Assembly: GCA_937895975.1 (NCBI GenBank)
Contig: CALBLG010000158.1
Location: 1 to 24,103 of the forward strand
DNA length: 24,103 nucleotides
DNA from: an uncultured Slackia sp.
Lineage (GTDB): Bacteria; Actinomycetota; Coriobacteriia; Coriobacteriales; Eggerthellaceae
Reading direction: 5' to 3'
Position 1 is the first letter of the stretch; every line of letters starts with the position of its first letter. Shown here in pieces: positions 6,185 to 12,107 of this stretch. A program made the translations under genes and the position numbers. The notes beneath the pieces are model-generated. The model saw only the letters and a program-made list of their open reading frames with translations, was not told the DNA's origin and did no database searches.

Positions 6185-7591
6185 CTACTTCCCCGCTTCC
6201 TTCTTCGCGCGCAGCTTGGCCATGTGCTTGGCGGCCCAGCCTTCGATCTCGCGCTGCTCGGCTCGCTCGAGAGCCAGCGCATCGGGAGCCACGTCGCGCG
6301 TGATGCACGACGACGCGCCGATAATCGCGCCCGCGCCGATATTCACGGGAGCCACCATCATGGTGTCGCTGCCCACGAACACGTCATCGCCGATTTCGGT
6401 ATGATTTTTGTTCACACCGTCGTAGTTGCAGGTGATCGAACCCGCGCCGATGTTCACGTTCGCGCCCATAGTGGTGTCGCCGATGTAGGACAGGTGCGGC
6501 ACCTTCGAGCCGCGGCCGATGGTCGACTTCTTGATTTCCACGTGCGTGCCAGCCTTCGCGCCTTCGCACAGGTGCGTGCCGGGGCGCAGGTACGCGCGCG
6601 GGCCGCACTCGGCGGCGTCGTCGATCTGCGCCTCGATGGCCACCGTCTCGTCGACACGGGCGCCCTGGCCCACCACGGTGTCGGTGAGACGCGTGTTCGG
6701 GCCGATAACGCTATGCGATCCCACCTTGGTGGCGCCGAGCAGGTAGGTCTGCGGCCACAGCTCAACATCCTGCGCGATTTCCACATCGGGGCCGATAAAC
6801 GCGCTTTCCGGGTCCCACATGGTGACGCCGGCCATCATGTGGCGTTCGTTGATGCGATGCTGCATGGCGCGGGTCGCCTGAGCCAGCTGCACGCGCGAGT
6901 TCACGCCCATGGCTTCTTCGGCGTCGGCGGTTTGCAGCGCCAGTACCTCGCGGCCATCGTTGCGGCAAATTTCCAGCACGTCGGTGAGATAGTACTCGCC
7001 CTGCGCGTTGTCGTTGGACACGCGAGAAAGCGCGTCGAACAGGGCCGGCGCGTCGAAGCAGTAGAAGCCGGAATTGCATTCGGTAATGGCAGCCTCTTCA
7101 GGGGTGGCGTCCTTCTGCTCGACGATGCGCGCCACGGCGTCGCCCTCGCGCACGATGCGGCCGTAGCCGAACGGGTCGTCCATGTGCATGGTGAGCACCA
7201 CCACGGCCGCGCCCGTCTCTTCGCGCTTGGCGACCAGGGCCTTGATGGTTTCGGGGGTGATAAGCGGGCAGTCGCCGGAAAGCACCACGAGCGAGCCTGC
7301 GGCAATGGTGCCGTCTGCCTGGGTGAATGCCTCGCGGCCGGCGTTCACGGCATCGCCCGTGCCCAGCTGCTGCTTCTGGATGGCGATCTTCGTGTCGCCC
7401 TCGACGAGTGGGGCGACCTTTTCAGACATATGACCCAGCACCGTGACGACGTCTTCGATGCCGGCATCGTGCGCGGCGTCGACCACCCAGCGAACCAGCG
7501 GCTTGCCCAGCACTTCGTGGACGACCTTGGGCTTATCGGACTTCATGCGGGTGCCGGCGCCCGCAGCAAGAATCAACGCTTTCGCGGTCAT
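6185..7591 (-). CDS. glmU: Bifunctional GlcNAc-1-P uridyltransferase / GlcN-1-P acetyltransferase
   Basis: 468 residues, normal GlmU length. N-terminal nucleotidyltransferase: LAAGAGTRMKSDKPKVVH at 8-25, the QQLGTGDAV uracil/sugar loop, LSGDCPLI, and ECNSGFYCFD. C-terminal left-handed beta-helix with hexapeptide repeats: the catalytic histidine is His366 in PHLSYIGD, followed by NIGAGSITCNYDG and VGSDTMMVAPV. It converts glucosamine-1-P plus acetyl-CoA and UTP to UDP-GlcNAc for peptidoglycan, acting in the cytoplasm as a trimer. ATG 7591 is preceded by AAGAAGG at 5 nt; the longer open frame upstream reads into the promoter region and is rejected. Transcribed alone, with its own promoter and terminator. 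The partner enzyme GlmM is encoded at 17001-18371. Confidence 0.97.
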   Translation of the reverse strand: MTAKALILAAGAGTRMKSDKPKVVHEVLGKPLVRWVVDAAHDAGIEDVVTVLGHMSEKVAPLVEGDTKIAIQKQQLGTGDAVNAGREAFTQADGTIAAGSLVVLSGDCPLITPETIKALVAKREETGAAVVVLTMHMDDPFGYGRIVREGDAVARIVEQKDATPEEAAITECNSGFYCFDAPALFDALSRVSNDNAQGEYYLTDVLEICRNDGREVLALQTADAEEAMGVNSRVQLAQATRAMQHRINERHMMAGVTMWDPESAFIGPDVEIAQDVELWPQTYLLGATKVGSHSVIGPNTRLTDTVVGQGARVDETVAIEAQIDDAAECGPRAYLRPGTHLCEGAKAGTHVEIKKSTIGRGSKVPHLSYIGDTTMGANVNIGAGSITCNYDGVNKNHTEIGDDVFVGSDTMMVAPVNIGAGAIIGASSCITRDVAPDALALERAEQREIEGWAAKHMAKLRAKKEAGK

Positions 7592-7646
7592 AAAAACCTT
7601 CTTCGAATCAGGCGCGCCACCAAGCGCGCGTTCGTCAGACGAGAAA

Positions 7647-7655
7647 AGTATACCA
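7647..7655 (-). promoter_or_regulatory. Extended -10 promoter of glmU
   Basis: Minus strand TGGTATACT: -10 TATACT (7652-7647) with the TGn extension. No good -35 at 17 nt. About 50 nt upstream of the glmU start. Confidence 0.45.
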
Positions 7656-7713
7656 GCGCGCCGGCGGCGCCGCCGATTCGTCGACAAATGCCCACGCGAA
7701 CGGCAGGGCAACC

Positions 7714-7742
7714 TCGACGCACTAGGGTGCATGTGCTAAAAT
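7714..7742 (+). promoter_or_regulatory. Plus-strand promoter facing the small-peptide gene
   Basis: TCGACG (7714-7719), 17-nt spacer, TAAAAT (7737-7742). Spacing is ideal and the -10 has five of six consensus bases. No coding region lies downstream on the plus strand, so it would drive a non-coding RNA starting near 7749, convergent to the minus-strand peptide gene. Confidence 0.5.
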
Positions 7743-7748
7743 GCAGAT

Positions 7749-7840
7749 GCACCAGCGAAGCCCGAGGTTGTTAACAGAGCACGGGCGGAGCCAGTGTTAA
7801 TGGATTATTGAGCCGGTTGCCGCCGGCTCAATTTATTCCT
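7749..7840 (+). ncRNA. Candidate convergent (antisense) small RNA
   Basis: Inferred RNA of about 90 nt from the promoter at 7714-7742 to the hairpin at 7807-7832, whose 3' side is followed by TTATTCC. Its 3' end would overlap the stop and the last codons of the 41-codon gene on the other strand, and it would be fully antisense to any toxin transcript that passes the hairpin. Its 5' end (GCACCAGCGAAG...CGGGCGGAGCC) closely resembles the 5' end expected for the peptide mRNA. No small RNA family was recognised. Transcription is predicted, not shown. Confidence 0.35.
7807..7832. terminator. Perfect 10-bp hairpin at the end of the small-peptide gene
   Basis: ATTGAGCCGG (7807-7816) pairs perfectly with CCGGCTCAAT (7823-7832) around TTGCCG. 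It abuts the peptide stop codon (7835-7833). The plus-strand tail TTATTCC is moderately T-rich; the minus-strand tail is not, so termination may be better for the plus-strand RNA. Confidence 0.55.
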
Positions 7841-7958
7841 CCTGGTCTTCATCCACTCGCTTATTTTTCTTTCGATCATACAAATCGGCAATCATAAGAA
7901 GCACCGCCAACCAGTTCGGCAAGGCCGACAAAATGAAGTTCAGAATTTCTTTCAGCAT
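7833..7958 (-). CDS. 41-residue single-span membrane peptide, SOS-promoter controlled, toxin-like
   Basis: Short open frame: a few N-terminal residues (MLKEILNF), a hydrophobic span (ILSALPNWLAVLLMIADLY, residues 9-27), a basic stretch (DRKKNKR, 28-34) and an acidic tail (VDEDQEE). The ribosome-binding site AGGAAGAGG (7976-7968) ends 9 nt before the ATG. The promoter upstream (TACAAT at 8031-8026) overlaps a consensus LexA box. Layout and size resemble small membrane toxins or SOS division inhibitors (TisB, Fst, SidA types), and the Pro...LxxRxxK pattern is loosely Fst-like, but I do not recognise the family. The stop is followed at once by a perfect hairpin. Function is inferred from context only. 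Confidence 0.6.
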   Translation of the reverse strand: MLKEILNFILSALPNWLAVLLMIADLYDRKKNKRVDEDQEE

Positions 7959-8025
7959 AAGGCATCGCCTCTTCCTAAAGCAGCTGGTCGAGGCTCCGCC
8001 CGCGTTGGACTTCGCTGGCGTGCTT

Positions 8026-8054
8026 ATTGTACTATCTTCGAACTTCTGTTCGAA
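8026..8054 (-). promoter_or_regulatory. Promoter of the 41-codon gene
   Basis: Minus-strand -10 TACAAT (8031-8026), 17-nt spacer, weak -35 TTCGAA (8054-8049). The -35 and spacer are inside the LexA-type palindrome. Start of transcription expected near 8019, leaving a leader of about 60 nt. Confidence 0.5.
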
Positions 8055-8058
8055 GATA
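8033..8058. promoter_or_regulatory. LexA (SOS) box
   Basis: Perfect inverted repeat with 11-nt arms and a 4-nt centre. Its core, TCGAAC-N4-GTTCGA, is the actinobacterial/Gram-positive LexA operator (GAAC-N4-GTTC). It begins 5 nt past the trmB stop and overlaps the -35 of the small-peptide promoter, the expected position for repression. A trmB terminator is less likely, as no T-run follows on the minus strand. Confidence 0.75.
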
Positions 8059-8063
8059 AAACT

Positions 8064-8912
8064 TTAGATAATCGGGCGGGTCCATTCCGATAGGCCTTTG
8101 GCGCGGCGGTTCGCGCGGCGACCCTTCATGTTCTCGACGCAGCCCTGCATGCCATGCGGCACGTACGTCAGATCTTCGATGTTTTCGGGAAGGTAGCTCA
8201 CAAGCGACAAAGGCGCGGTTTGCTCGGGACGCTCGGGCGCGGGGCCCGGCACCGCCGCGAACCCGCACACCGGCGCGCCTTGGGCCACCAGCTTGCGCTC
8301 GTAGCCGCTCCACGGCTCGTCGGGAAACATCGCGCGCACGTCATCGGTATTCCACTGCAGCTCGTAGCCGGCGATTTCGAGCTGCGCAAGCGAGAAATCG
8401 CGCAACGGCATGCTATCGGTGCGCAGGCGAACGCCGCCCCCCGGCGCCAAAAGCGGCCGGTACGCCATCAGGCGCTCGAAATGCGTCAGGCGGTAGCGCG
8501 CCTTCTTCTTTTTGGGAAACGGCGTGGGAAAATTCAGCAGGATGGCCGCCAGCTCGCCTTCGCCGAACGTTTGCGACAAATCGGAATCGTCATGCAACGC
8601 GAACACCGCGTTCTCCACACCCGCCGAAATCGCGCGCTCGGCGGCGCGCATCACGCACACGCCGTCCACGTCGAGCCCCACGAACAGCACATTGGGGTTC
8701 GCGGCCGCGCACTCCACGGTGTACTCGCCCTTGCCGCAGCCCAAATCCAGCACGACCGACGCGTACGGATCGCTGCGACGCGCCCCATCAGGCGCCCAGA
8801 GGCGCCACTGCCCCGCCCTGCTTTTCGGCTGGGGCTCCACATTGCTCGCGCAGGCGGCAAGCCGCTCCTCCAGCGAGAAACCCTTCGGCAAACGCGACGC
8901 GGCAGTGCGCAT
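8064..8912 (-). CDS. trmB: TrmB-like tRNA (guanine-N7)-methyltransferase, divergent active site
   Basis: 282 residues. The SAM-binding motif LDLGCGKGE is at 55-63, acidic end of strand 2 at GLDVDG, and the TrmB block is at 126-145: LNFPTPFPKKKKARYRLTHF. Standard TrmB has LNFxDPWPKxRHxKRRL, so the key Asp is Thr here and the RH pair is changed. RTDSMPL and WSGYERKLVAQGAPV correspond to the usual TD and YExKF...G blocks. The N-terminus (about 50 residues) and a C-terminal tail of about 60 residues, basic at the end, are extra. Family role: m7G46 in tRNA. Start ATG 8912 has GGAGGG 4 nt upstream. Activity is uncertain given the substitution. Confidence 0.75.
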   Translation of the reverse strand: MRTAASRLPKGFSLEERLAACASNVEPQPKSRAGQWRLWAPDGARRSDPYASVVLDLGCGKGEYTVECAAANPNVLFVGLDVDGVCVMRAAERAISAGVENAVFALHDDSDLSQTFGEGELAAILLNFPTPFPKKKKARYRLTHFERLMAYRPLLAPGGGVRLRTDSMPLRDFSLAQLEIAGYELQWNTDDVRAMFPDEPWSGYERKLVAQGAPVCGFAAVPGPAPERPEQTAPLSLVSYLPENIEDLTYVPHGMQGCVENMKGRRANRRAKGLSEWTRPII

Positions 8913-9074
8913 GGAACCCTCCAAATCAGTCCAACCAAAGCCGCCCAGATGGCGGCACGAATTCACGAGATGCGATAGTAGCCCATCCAGAGGAACGCCG
9001 CCACGAGCCGCACGAGCGTTCCCGCTGCTTTCCACAGAGTTCGCCGCGCGTCGGGATGCCTCTCTAAAAAATAA

Positions 9075-9099
9075 AATAAATTTCTTGTTGATATTTATT
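9075..9099. promoter_or_regulatory. Palindromic operator candidate upstream of the PerR-like gene
   Basis: AATAAATTTC (9075-9084) and GATATTTATT (9090-9099) form an inverted repeat with 9 of 10 matches and a 5-nt centre. It overlaps the -35, as expected for autorepression. It does not match the classical PerR or Fur box exactly. Confidence 0.45.
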
Positions 9100-9116
9100 C
9101 CTATTAGCGATATAGT
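9088..9116 (+). promoter_or_regulatory. Promoter of the peroxide-defence operon
   Basis: TTGATA (9088-9093), exact 17-nt spacer, TATAGT (9111-9116); both boxes are close to consensus. About 20 nt before the ribosome-binding site AAGGAG at 9131. Confidence 0.8.
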
Positions 9117-9142
9117 ATCGGCATCGAAGAAAGGAGTTGGAC

Positions 9143-9544
9143 ATGGCGCAACGCAACACCGTGCAGCAAAAAGTCATCGCCGAGGCGCTCACGAAGCTTC
9201 ACGGCAGCCATCCGACCGCCGATGACGTGTATCGCGCCGTGAACGCCGACTACCCTTCCATTAGCAAGGCGACCGTATACCGCACGCTGAACAAGATGGC
9301 CGAAACGGGCCAGGCGCTCAAAGTGCCGGTGAGCAGCGGCGCCGACCACTTCGACGACACGCTGCGCCCGCACAACCACATCGTGTGCACGTCATGCGGG
9401 CGCGTCGACGACGTGGAGGTAAGCCTTCCGCACAGCGCTGGCGAGGTAATCGCCAGCGCCCATGCGCCGGGCTATCAGATAACGGGCTATGAGTTCCTCT
9501 TCCAAGGCTTGTGCCCGAATTGCGCGAAAGAAAGGCGGGGATAA
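9143..9544 (+). CDS. perR: Fur-family transcriptional regulator, PerR-like
   Basis: 133 residues. Winged-helix DNA-binding part with HPTADDVYRAV (23-33) and SISKATVYRTLNKMAE (39-54). Metal-binding residues fit PerR: His23, Asp71/72, His77, His79 and an acidic residue near 89-90. Structural zinc cysteines are in CTSC (82-85) and CPNC (124-127). PerR proteins sense peroxide by metal-catalysed oxidation and repress defence genes; a Fur (iron) role is the alternative. ATG 9143 has AAGGAG 6 nt upstream; a TTG two codons earlier is rejected. The stop lies 1 nt before the next gene, which encodes peroxide-reducing domains, so the two form an operon and the job is likely peroxide sensing. Confidence 0.88.
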   Translation: MAQRNTVQQKVIAEALTKLHGSHPTADDVYRAVNADYPSISKATVYRTLNKMAETGQALKVPVSSGADHFDDTLRPHNHIVCTSCGRVDDVEVSLPHSAGEVIASAHAPGYQITGYEFLFQGLCPNCAKERRG

Positions 9545-9545
9545 T

Positions 9546-10880
9546 ATGGCGACTTCAATCGACACGAAGGCGTTCCACGCATTCAGCTACGGCCTGTTCC
9601 TGCTGGCCTCGCAAAACGGAGGGCGCGACAACGCGTGCATCGTGAACACGGCCGTGCAAGCCGCGTCCGAGCCGCGCCAGGTAAGCGTCGCCTGCATCAA
9701 AGGCTCGTGCACGCAAGAGATGATCGACGCCTCGGGGCGCTTCTGCCTGTCGGTGCTCACGCAATCCACGCCGCTTGAGTATTTCGAGCACTTCGGCATG
9801 AAAAGCGGGCACGACGCACAGAAGTTCGCCGCAAGCGACGACGCATCGCCCGGCGCCAATCCGGCGCGAACGGCAAGCGGCTTGGCGTACGAGAAAATCG
9901 CCAGCGCGTTTTTCGACTGCCGCGTGGTGAACTCGGTCGACATGGGAAGCCACGTGATGTACGTGGGCGAGGTCGTTGAGGCGCGCTGCCTTTCCGACGA
10001 GGCGCCCATCACCTACGACTACTACCGCAGCGTCACGCGCAAGCGAGGCGCAAGCCAAACGGCCACGCCTAACGCAACCACCGACGGCGGCGCCCGAATC
10101 AGCGCATGGAAATGCACGATTTGCGGCTACATCTACGAGGGAGAAAACCTCCCGCCCGATTTCATCTGCCCGATTTGCAAGCATGGCGCCGAGGACTTCG
10201 AGCCCATCTACGCCAGCGCGGCGGGCAGTGAATATAGTCAACCTGCGGCGGCAACGCCGCCGGAACCAAAAAGTAAAGGGGTAATGAACATGGAAACCAA
10301 ATGGGTCTGCAAAGTGTGCGGCTACATCTATGAAGGCGCCGAGCCTCCCGCGGAGTGCCCTGTGTGCCACGCGCCGGCAAGCGCGTTCAAGAAGCTCGAA
10401 GGCGAGCAGGAACTGGCCGCCGAGCATGAGTACAACGTCTACGACAAAACCGTGAAGAACAACGACGCCGTCTCCGATGAAGACAAGGCGTACATCCTTG
10501 AGCAGTTGAAGGCCAACTTCAACGGCGAGTGCTCCGAAGTGGGCATGTACCTGTGCATGGCCCGCATCGCCCATCGCGAGGGCTATCCCGAAATCGGCCT
10601 GTATTGGGAGAAGGCCGCTTACGAAGAAGCTGAGCATGCCGCCAAATTCGCCGAGATGCTGGGCGAAGACCTTGAGCCCAACATGAAGGCCTCCACGAAG
10701 GAGAACCTGGCATGGCGCGTCGAGTGCGAGTACGGCGCCTGCAACGGCAAGACCGAGCTGGCCACGTGTGCCAAGAAGAACGGCCTCGACGCCATTCACG
10801 ACACCGTGCACGAGATGGCGCGCGATGAAGCCCGCCACGGCCGCGCGCTGAAGGGTCTGCTCGACCGTTACTTCGGCTAA
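9546..10880 (+). CDS. Flavin reductase-rubredoxin-reverse rubrerythrin fusion (peroxidase)
   Basis: One open frame of 444 residues joins two proteins usually encoded separately. Residues 1-180: flavin-reductase domain like the N-terminus of high-molecular-weight rubredoxin (HAFSYGLFLLAS, ACIVNTAVQAASEPRQVSVA). Residues 188-224: rubredoxin 1 (CTICGY...CPIC). A Pro/Ala-rich linker follows. From residue 249: METKWVCKVCGYIYEG...CPVC, rubredoxin 2 at the N-terminus, then the di-iron ferritin-like domain with NGECSEVGMYL, EEAEHA and ARDEARHG, i.e. reverse rubrerythrin. Together these could pass electrons from NAD(P)H through FMN and rubredoxin to reduce H2O2. An internal ribosome-binding site and ATG at the junction suggest the last part is also made alone. 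Starts 1 nt after the PerR-like stop. Confidence 0.85.
   Translation: MATSIDTKAFHAFSYGLFLLASQNGGRDNACIVNTAVQAASEPRQVSVACIKGSCTQEMIDASGRFCLSVLTQSTPLEYFEHFGMKSGHDAQKFAASDDASPGANPARTASGLAYEKIASAFFDCRVVNSVDMGSHVMYVGEVVEARCLSDEAPITYDYYRSVTRKRGASQTATPNATTDGGARISAWKCTICGYIYEGENLPPDFICPICKHGAEDFEPIYASAAGSEYSQPAAATPPEPKSKGVMNMETKWVCKVCGYIYEGAEPPAECPVCHAPASAFKKLEGEQELAAEHEYNVYDKTVKNNDAVSDEDKAYILEQLKANFNGECSEVGMYLCMARIAHREGYPEIGLYWEKAAYEEAEHAAKFAEMLGEDLEPNMKASTKENLAWRVECEYGACNGKTELATCAKKNGLDAIHDTVHEMARDEARHGRALKGLLDRYFG
10275..10292 (+). promoter_or_regulatory. Internal ribosome-binding site and start for free reverse rubrerythrin
   Basis: AAAGGGG (10275-10281) stands 8 nt before ATG 10290, the natural first codon (METKWVC) of a 196-residue reverse rubrerythrin, a usual length. 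Just upstream, GGCGGC (10245-10250) and GCCGCC pair around AAC, like an intergenic hairpin. So this stretch looks like a former gene boundary now translated through. Confidence 0.55.
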
Positions 10881-10906
10881 AGCGGCAAACGCAGAGTTAT
10901 TGCGGG

Positions 10907-10947
10907 GCCCCGCAGCCTGCCGCATCGCGGCGGCCGCGGGGCTTTTT
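10907..10947 (+). terminator. Intrinsic terminator of the peroxide-defence operon
   Basis: GCCCCGC (10907-10913) pairs with GCGGGGC (10936-10942), with further internal pairs (GCC/GGC, CCGC/GCGG), followed by five T residues (10943-10947). It ends 22 nt before the next start codon, so the downstream gene may be read partly through it. Confidence 0.85.
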
Positions 10948-10968
10948 CGATTGGATGCAGGAGGAATC

Positions 10969-11397
10969 GTGGCGAAGAAAACAGTGCAGAAGAAAGCGCG
11001 CAAGCATCAGCAACAAGGCCCCATGGTCGTGCTGTACAACCTCGATGCGGGCACGTCGCGCGGCGATGCCGTGCGTGCCGCTTTGGCCGAGCTCGGCATA
11101 CGGACGCGCGCGATTACCGCCGCGCATCTCAACGATTCCGTTGGCTCGATTGCCGGTATGGTAGGCATGCATCCCTCGCCCAAACCGTTCGAAGGCGAGG
11201 CGCCCCGCGATGAGTTCATGTTGGTATGCAATATGCCGGGCAAACAGCTCGACGGCATGCTCGCGGCGCTGCGCCAAGCAAATGCGAGCATCGCGCACAA
11301 GGCGCAAGTTACCGCGCACAACCGCCTGTGGCCCATGCACGTGCTGATGGCGGAAATCGCCAAAGAGCACGCCGCCATGACAAAGCCGAACGAATGA
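10969..11397 (+). CDS. DUF3783 domain protein
   Basis: 142 residues from a GTG start with AGGAGG 4-5 nt upstream. A short lysine-rich N-terminus (AKKTVQKKARKHQQQ) precedes a domain beginning MVVLYNLDAG, with ALAELGIRTRAI and EFMLVCNMPGKQLDGMLAAL, ending in VTAHNRLWPMHVLMAEIAKE. I recognise this as the DUF3783 type found in anaerobic Gram-positives; its function is not known. Cytoplasmic, no signal. The gene sits between two strong terminators, 88 nt after the peroxidase gene, and may depend on read-through from it or a weak promoter inside the spacer. No regulatory site is visible. Confidence 0.75.
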   Translation: MAKKTVQKKARKHQQQGPMVVLYNLDAGTSRGDAVRAALAELGIRTRAITAAHLNDSVGSIAGMVGMHPSPKPFEGEAPRDEFMLVCNMPGKQLDGMLAALRQANASIAHKAQVTAHNRLWPMHVLMAEIAKEHAAMTKPNE

Positions 11398-11438
11398 AAA
11401 ATCGGGGGCGCTTTCGGGAAGCGCCCCCGATTTTTTTT
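11396..11438. terminator. Strong bidirectional terminator (DUF3783 / nikE)
   Basis: A 13-bp perfect stem (11401-11413 with 11419-11431), loop TCGGG, flanked by A5 on the left and T8 on the right (11431-11438). It works for the plus-strand gene ending at 11397 and the minus-strand gene ending at 11437. Confidence 0.92.
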
Positions 11439-12048
11439 AATGCCCAAGACGATCCAGATGGACTTTTCTCGTGGCCACCTTCTCCACCAAATCGGGCGAG
11501 TGCGACACGAAGACGAGCCCCACCTCATTTTTTTCGCACCATTGCATAAGAAAGCGCCATATACGCGCCTGCGAAACCGCGTCGAACATCGCCGTGCACT
11601 CGTCCGCCACCACATAGCGCGGCTTGCACGCAAGCGCCCGAGCAATGCAGAAACGCTGGAGCTCGCCGCCCGAAAGTTCATGGGCGTGCCGGCCAAGCCA
11701 TTCTGGTTTTACGCCCAGGCCCTCAGCAGCCTCACGAGGAACGTCCCCCGCCTCGTCCAACATGCGCTGCATGGTTTGGCGTGGGTCGACCATGTTCTCG
11801 GGATGTTGTCCGACGAGCTGCACAGGGCACATACCCCTCGTCGGCAACGGATTGCCATCGACCAGAATCGAACCAGAATCTGGATTCAAATAACCCGACA
11901 GAATTCGGCACAACGTTGTTTTTCCAAAACCCGATGGAGCGCATAATGCAACGCGTTCAGAAGATTTCAGCGTAAAGTTAAGATTACTATACAGTGTATA
12001 GCTTGGAGAATAGCTAAAACAGATGTCTTTAGCTTCAAGCACGACCAT
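11437..12048 (-). CDS. nikE: Short ABC transporter ATPase, NikE/OppF-like
   Basis: 203 residues from ATG 12048. Walker A APSGFGKTT at 37-45 (first Gly is Ala), signature LSGGELQR at 125-132, Walker B YVVADEC at 145-151, switch His183 in VSHSPD. It is about 60 residues shorter than usual NikE/OppF and lacks their C-terminal extension. By position it is the second ATPase of the nickel importer, pairing with NikD under the fused permease. Start uncertain: AAAGGA abuts the ATG but is well placed for GTG 12042 (then 201 residues). An intrinsic terminator separates it from nikD. Confidence 0.75.
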   Translation of the reverse strand: MVVLEAKDICFSYSPSYTLYSNLNFTLKSSERVALCAPSGFGKTTLCRILSGYLNPDSGSILVDGNPLPTRGMCPVQLVGQHPENMVDPRQTMQRMLDEAGDVPREAAEGLGVKPEWLGRHAHELSGGELQRFCIARALACKPRYVVADECTAMFDAVSQARIWRFLMQWCEKNEVGLVFVSHSPDLVEKVATRKVHLDRLGH

Positions 12049-12070
12049 TCCTTTCAATCGCCGCTACTAC

Positions 12071-12103
12071 AAAAAACGAGGGTGAGACAGCCGCTCACCC
12101 CTC
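12071..12103 (-). terminator. Intrinsic terminator between nikD and nikE
   Basis: On the minus strand, GAGGGGTGAG (12103-12094) pairs with CTCACCCTC (12086-12078), one bulged G, followed by six T residues (12076-12071). It starts 5 nt past the nikD stop and ends 23 nt before the nikE start. Likely an attenuator lowering nikE expression. Confidence 0.75.
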
Positions 12104-12107
12104 TGCA

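Larger units (their letters stand above)
7749..8023. repeat. Inverted repeats bounding the small-peptide locus
   Basis: Two blocks recur in inverted order at the two ends: CCAGCGAAG (7752-7760) with CTTCGCTGG (8010-8018), and CGGGCGGAGCC (7782-7792) with GGCTCCGCCCG (7992-8002); GCAC also matches just outside. A -10-like hexamer stands just beyond each end (TAAAAT left, TACAAT right on the minus strand). A minus transcript reading through could fold its 5' and 3' ends together. Confidence 0.65.

Noticed and set aside
6224..7774. Open frame of about 516 codons on the plus strand, opposite glmU
   Set aside because: Mirror of glmU codon bias in high-GC DNA; low-complexity His/Arg/Ala-rich product, no ribosome site or family motif.
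7749..8023. Fst/par-type locus with direct repeats
   Set aside because: The end repeats are inverted, not direct, so the two RNAs would share rather than complement their 5' ends; a true par arrangement is not supported.
8033..8058. Palindrome as the trmB terminator
   Set aside because: It begins 5 nt past the stop but no T-run follows on the minus strand, and its sequence is exactly a LexA operator over a promoter.
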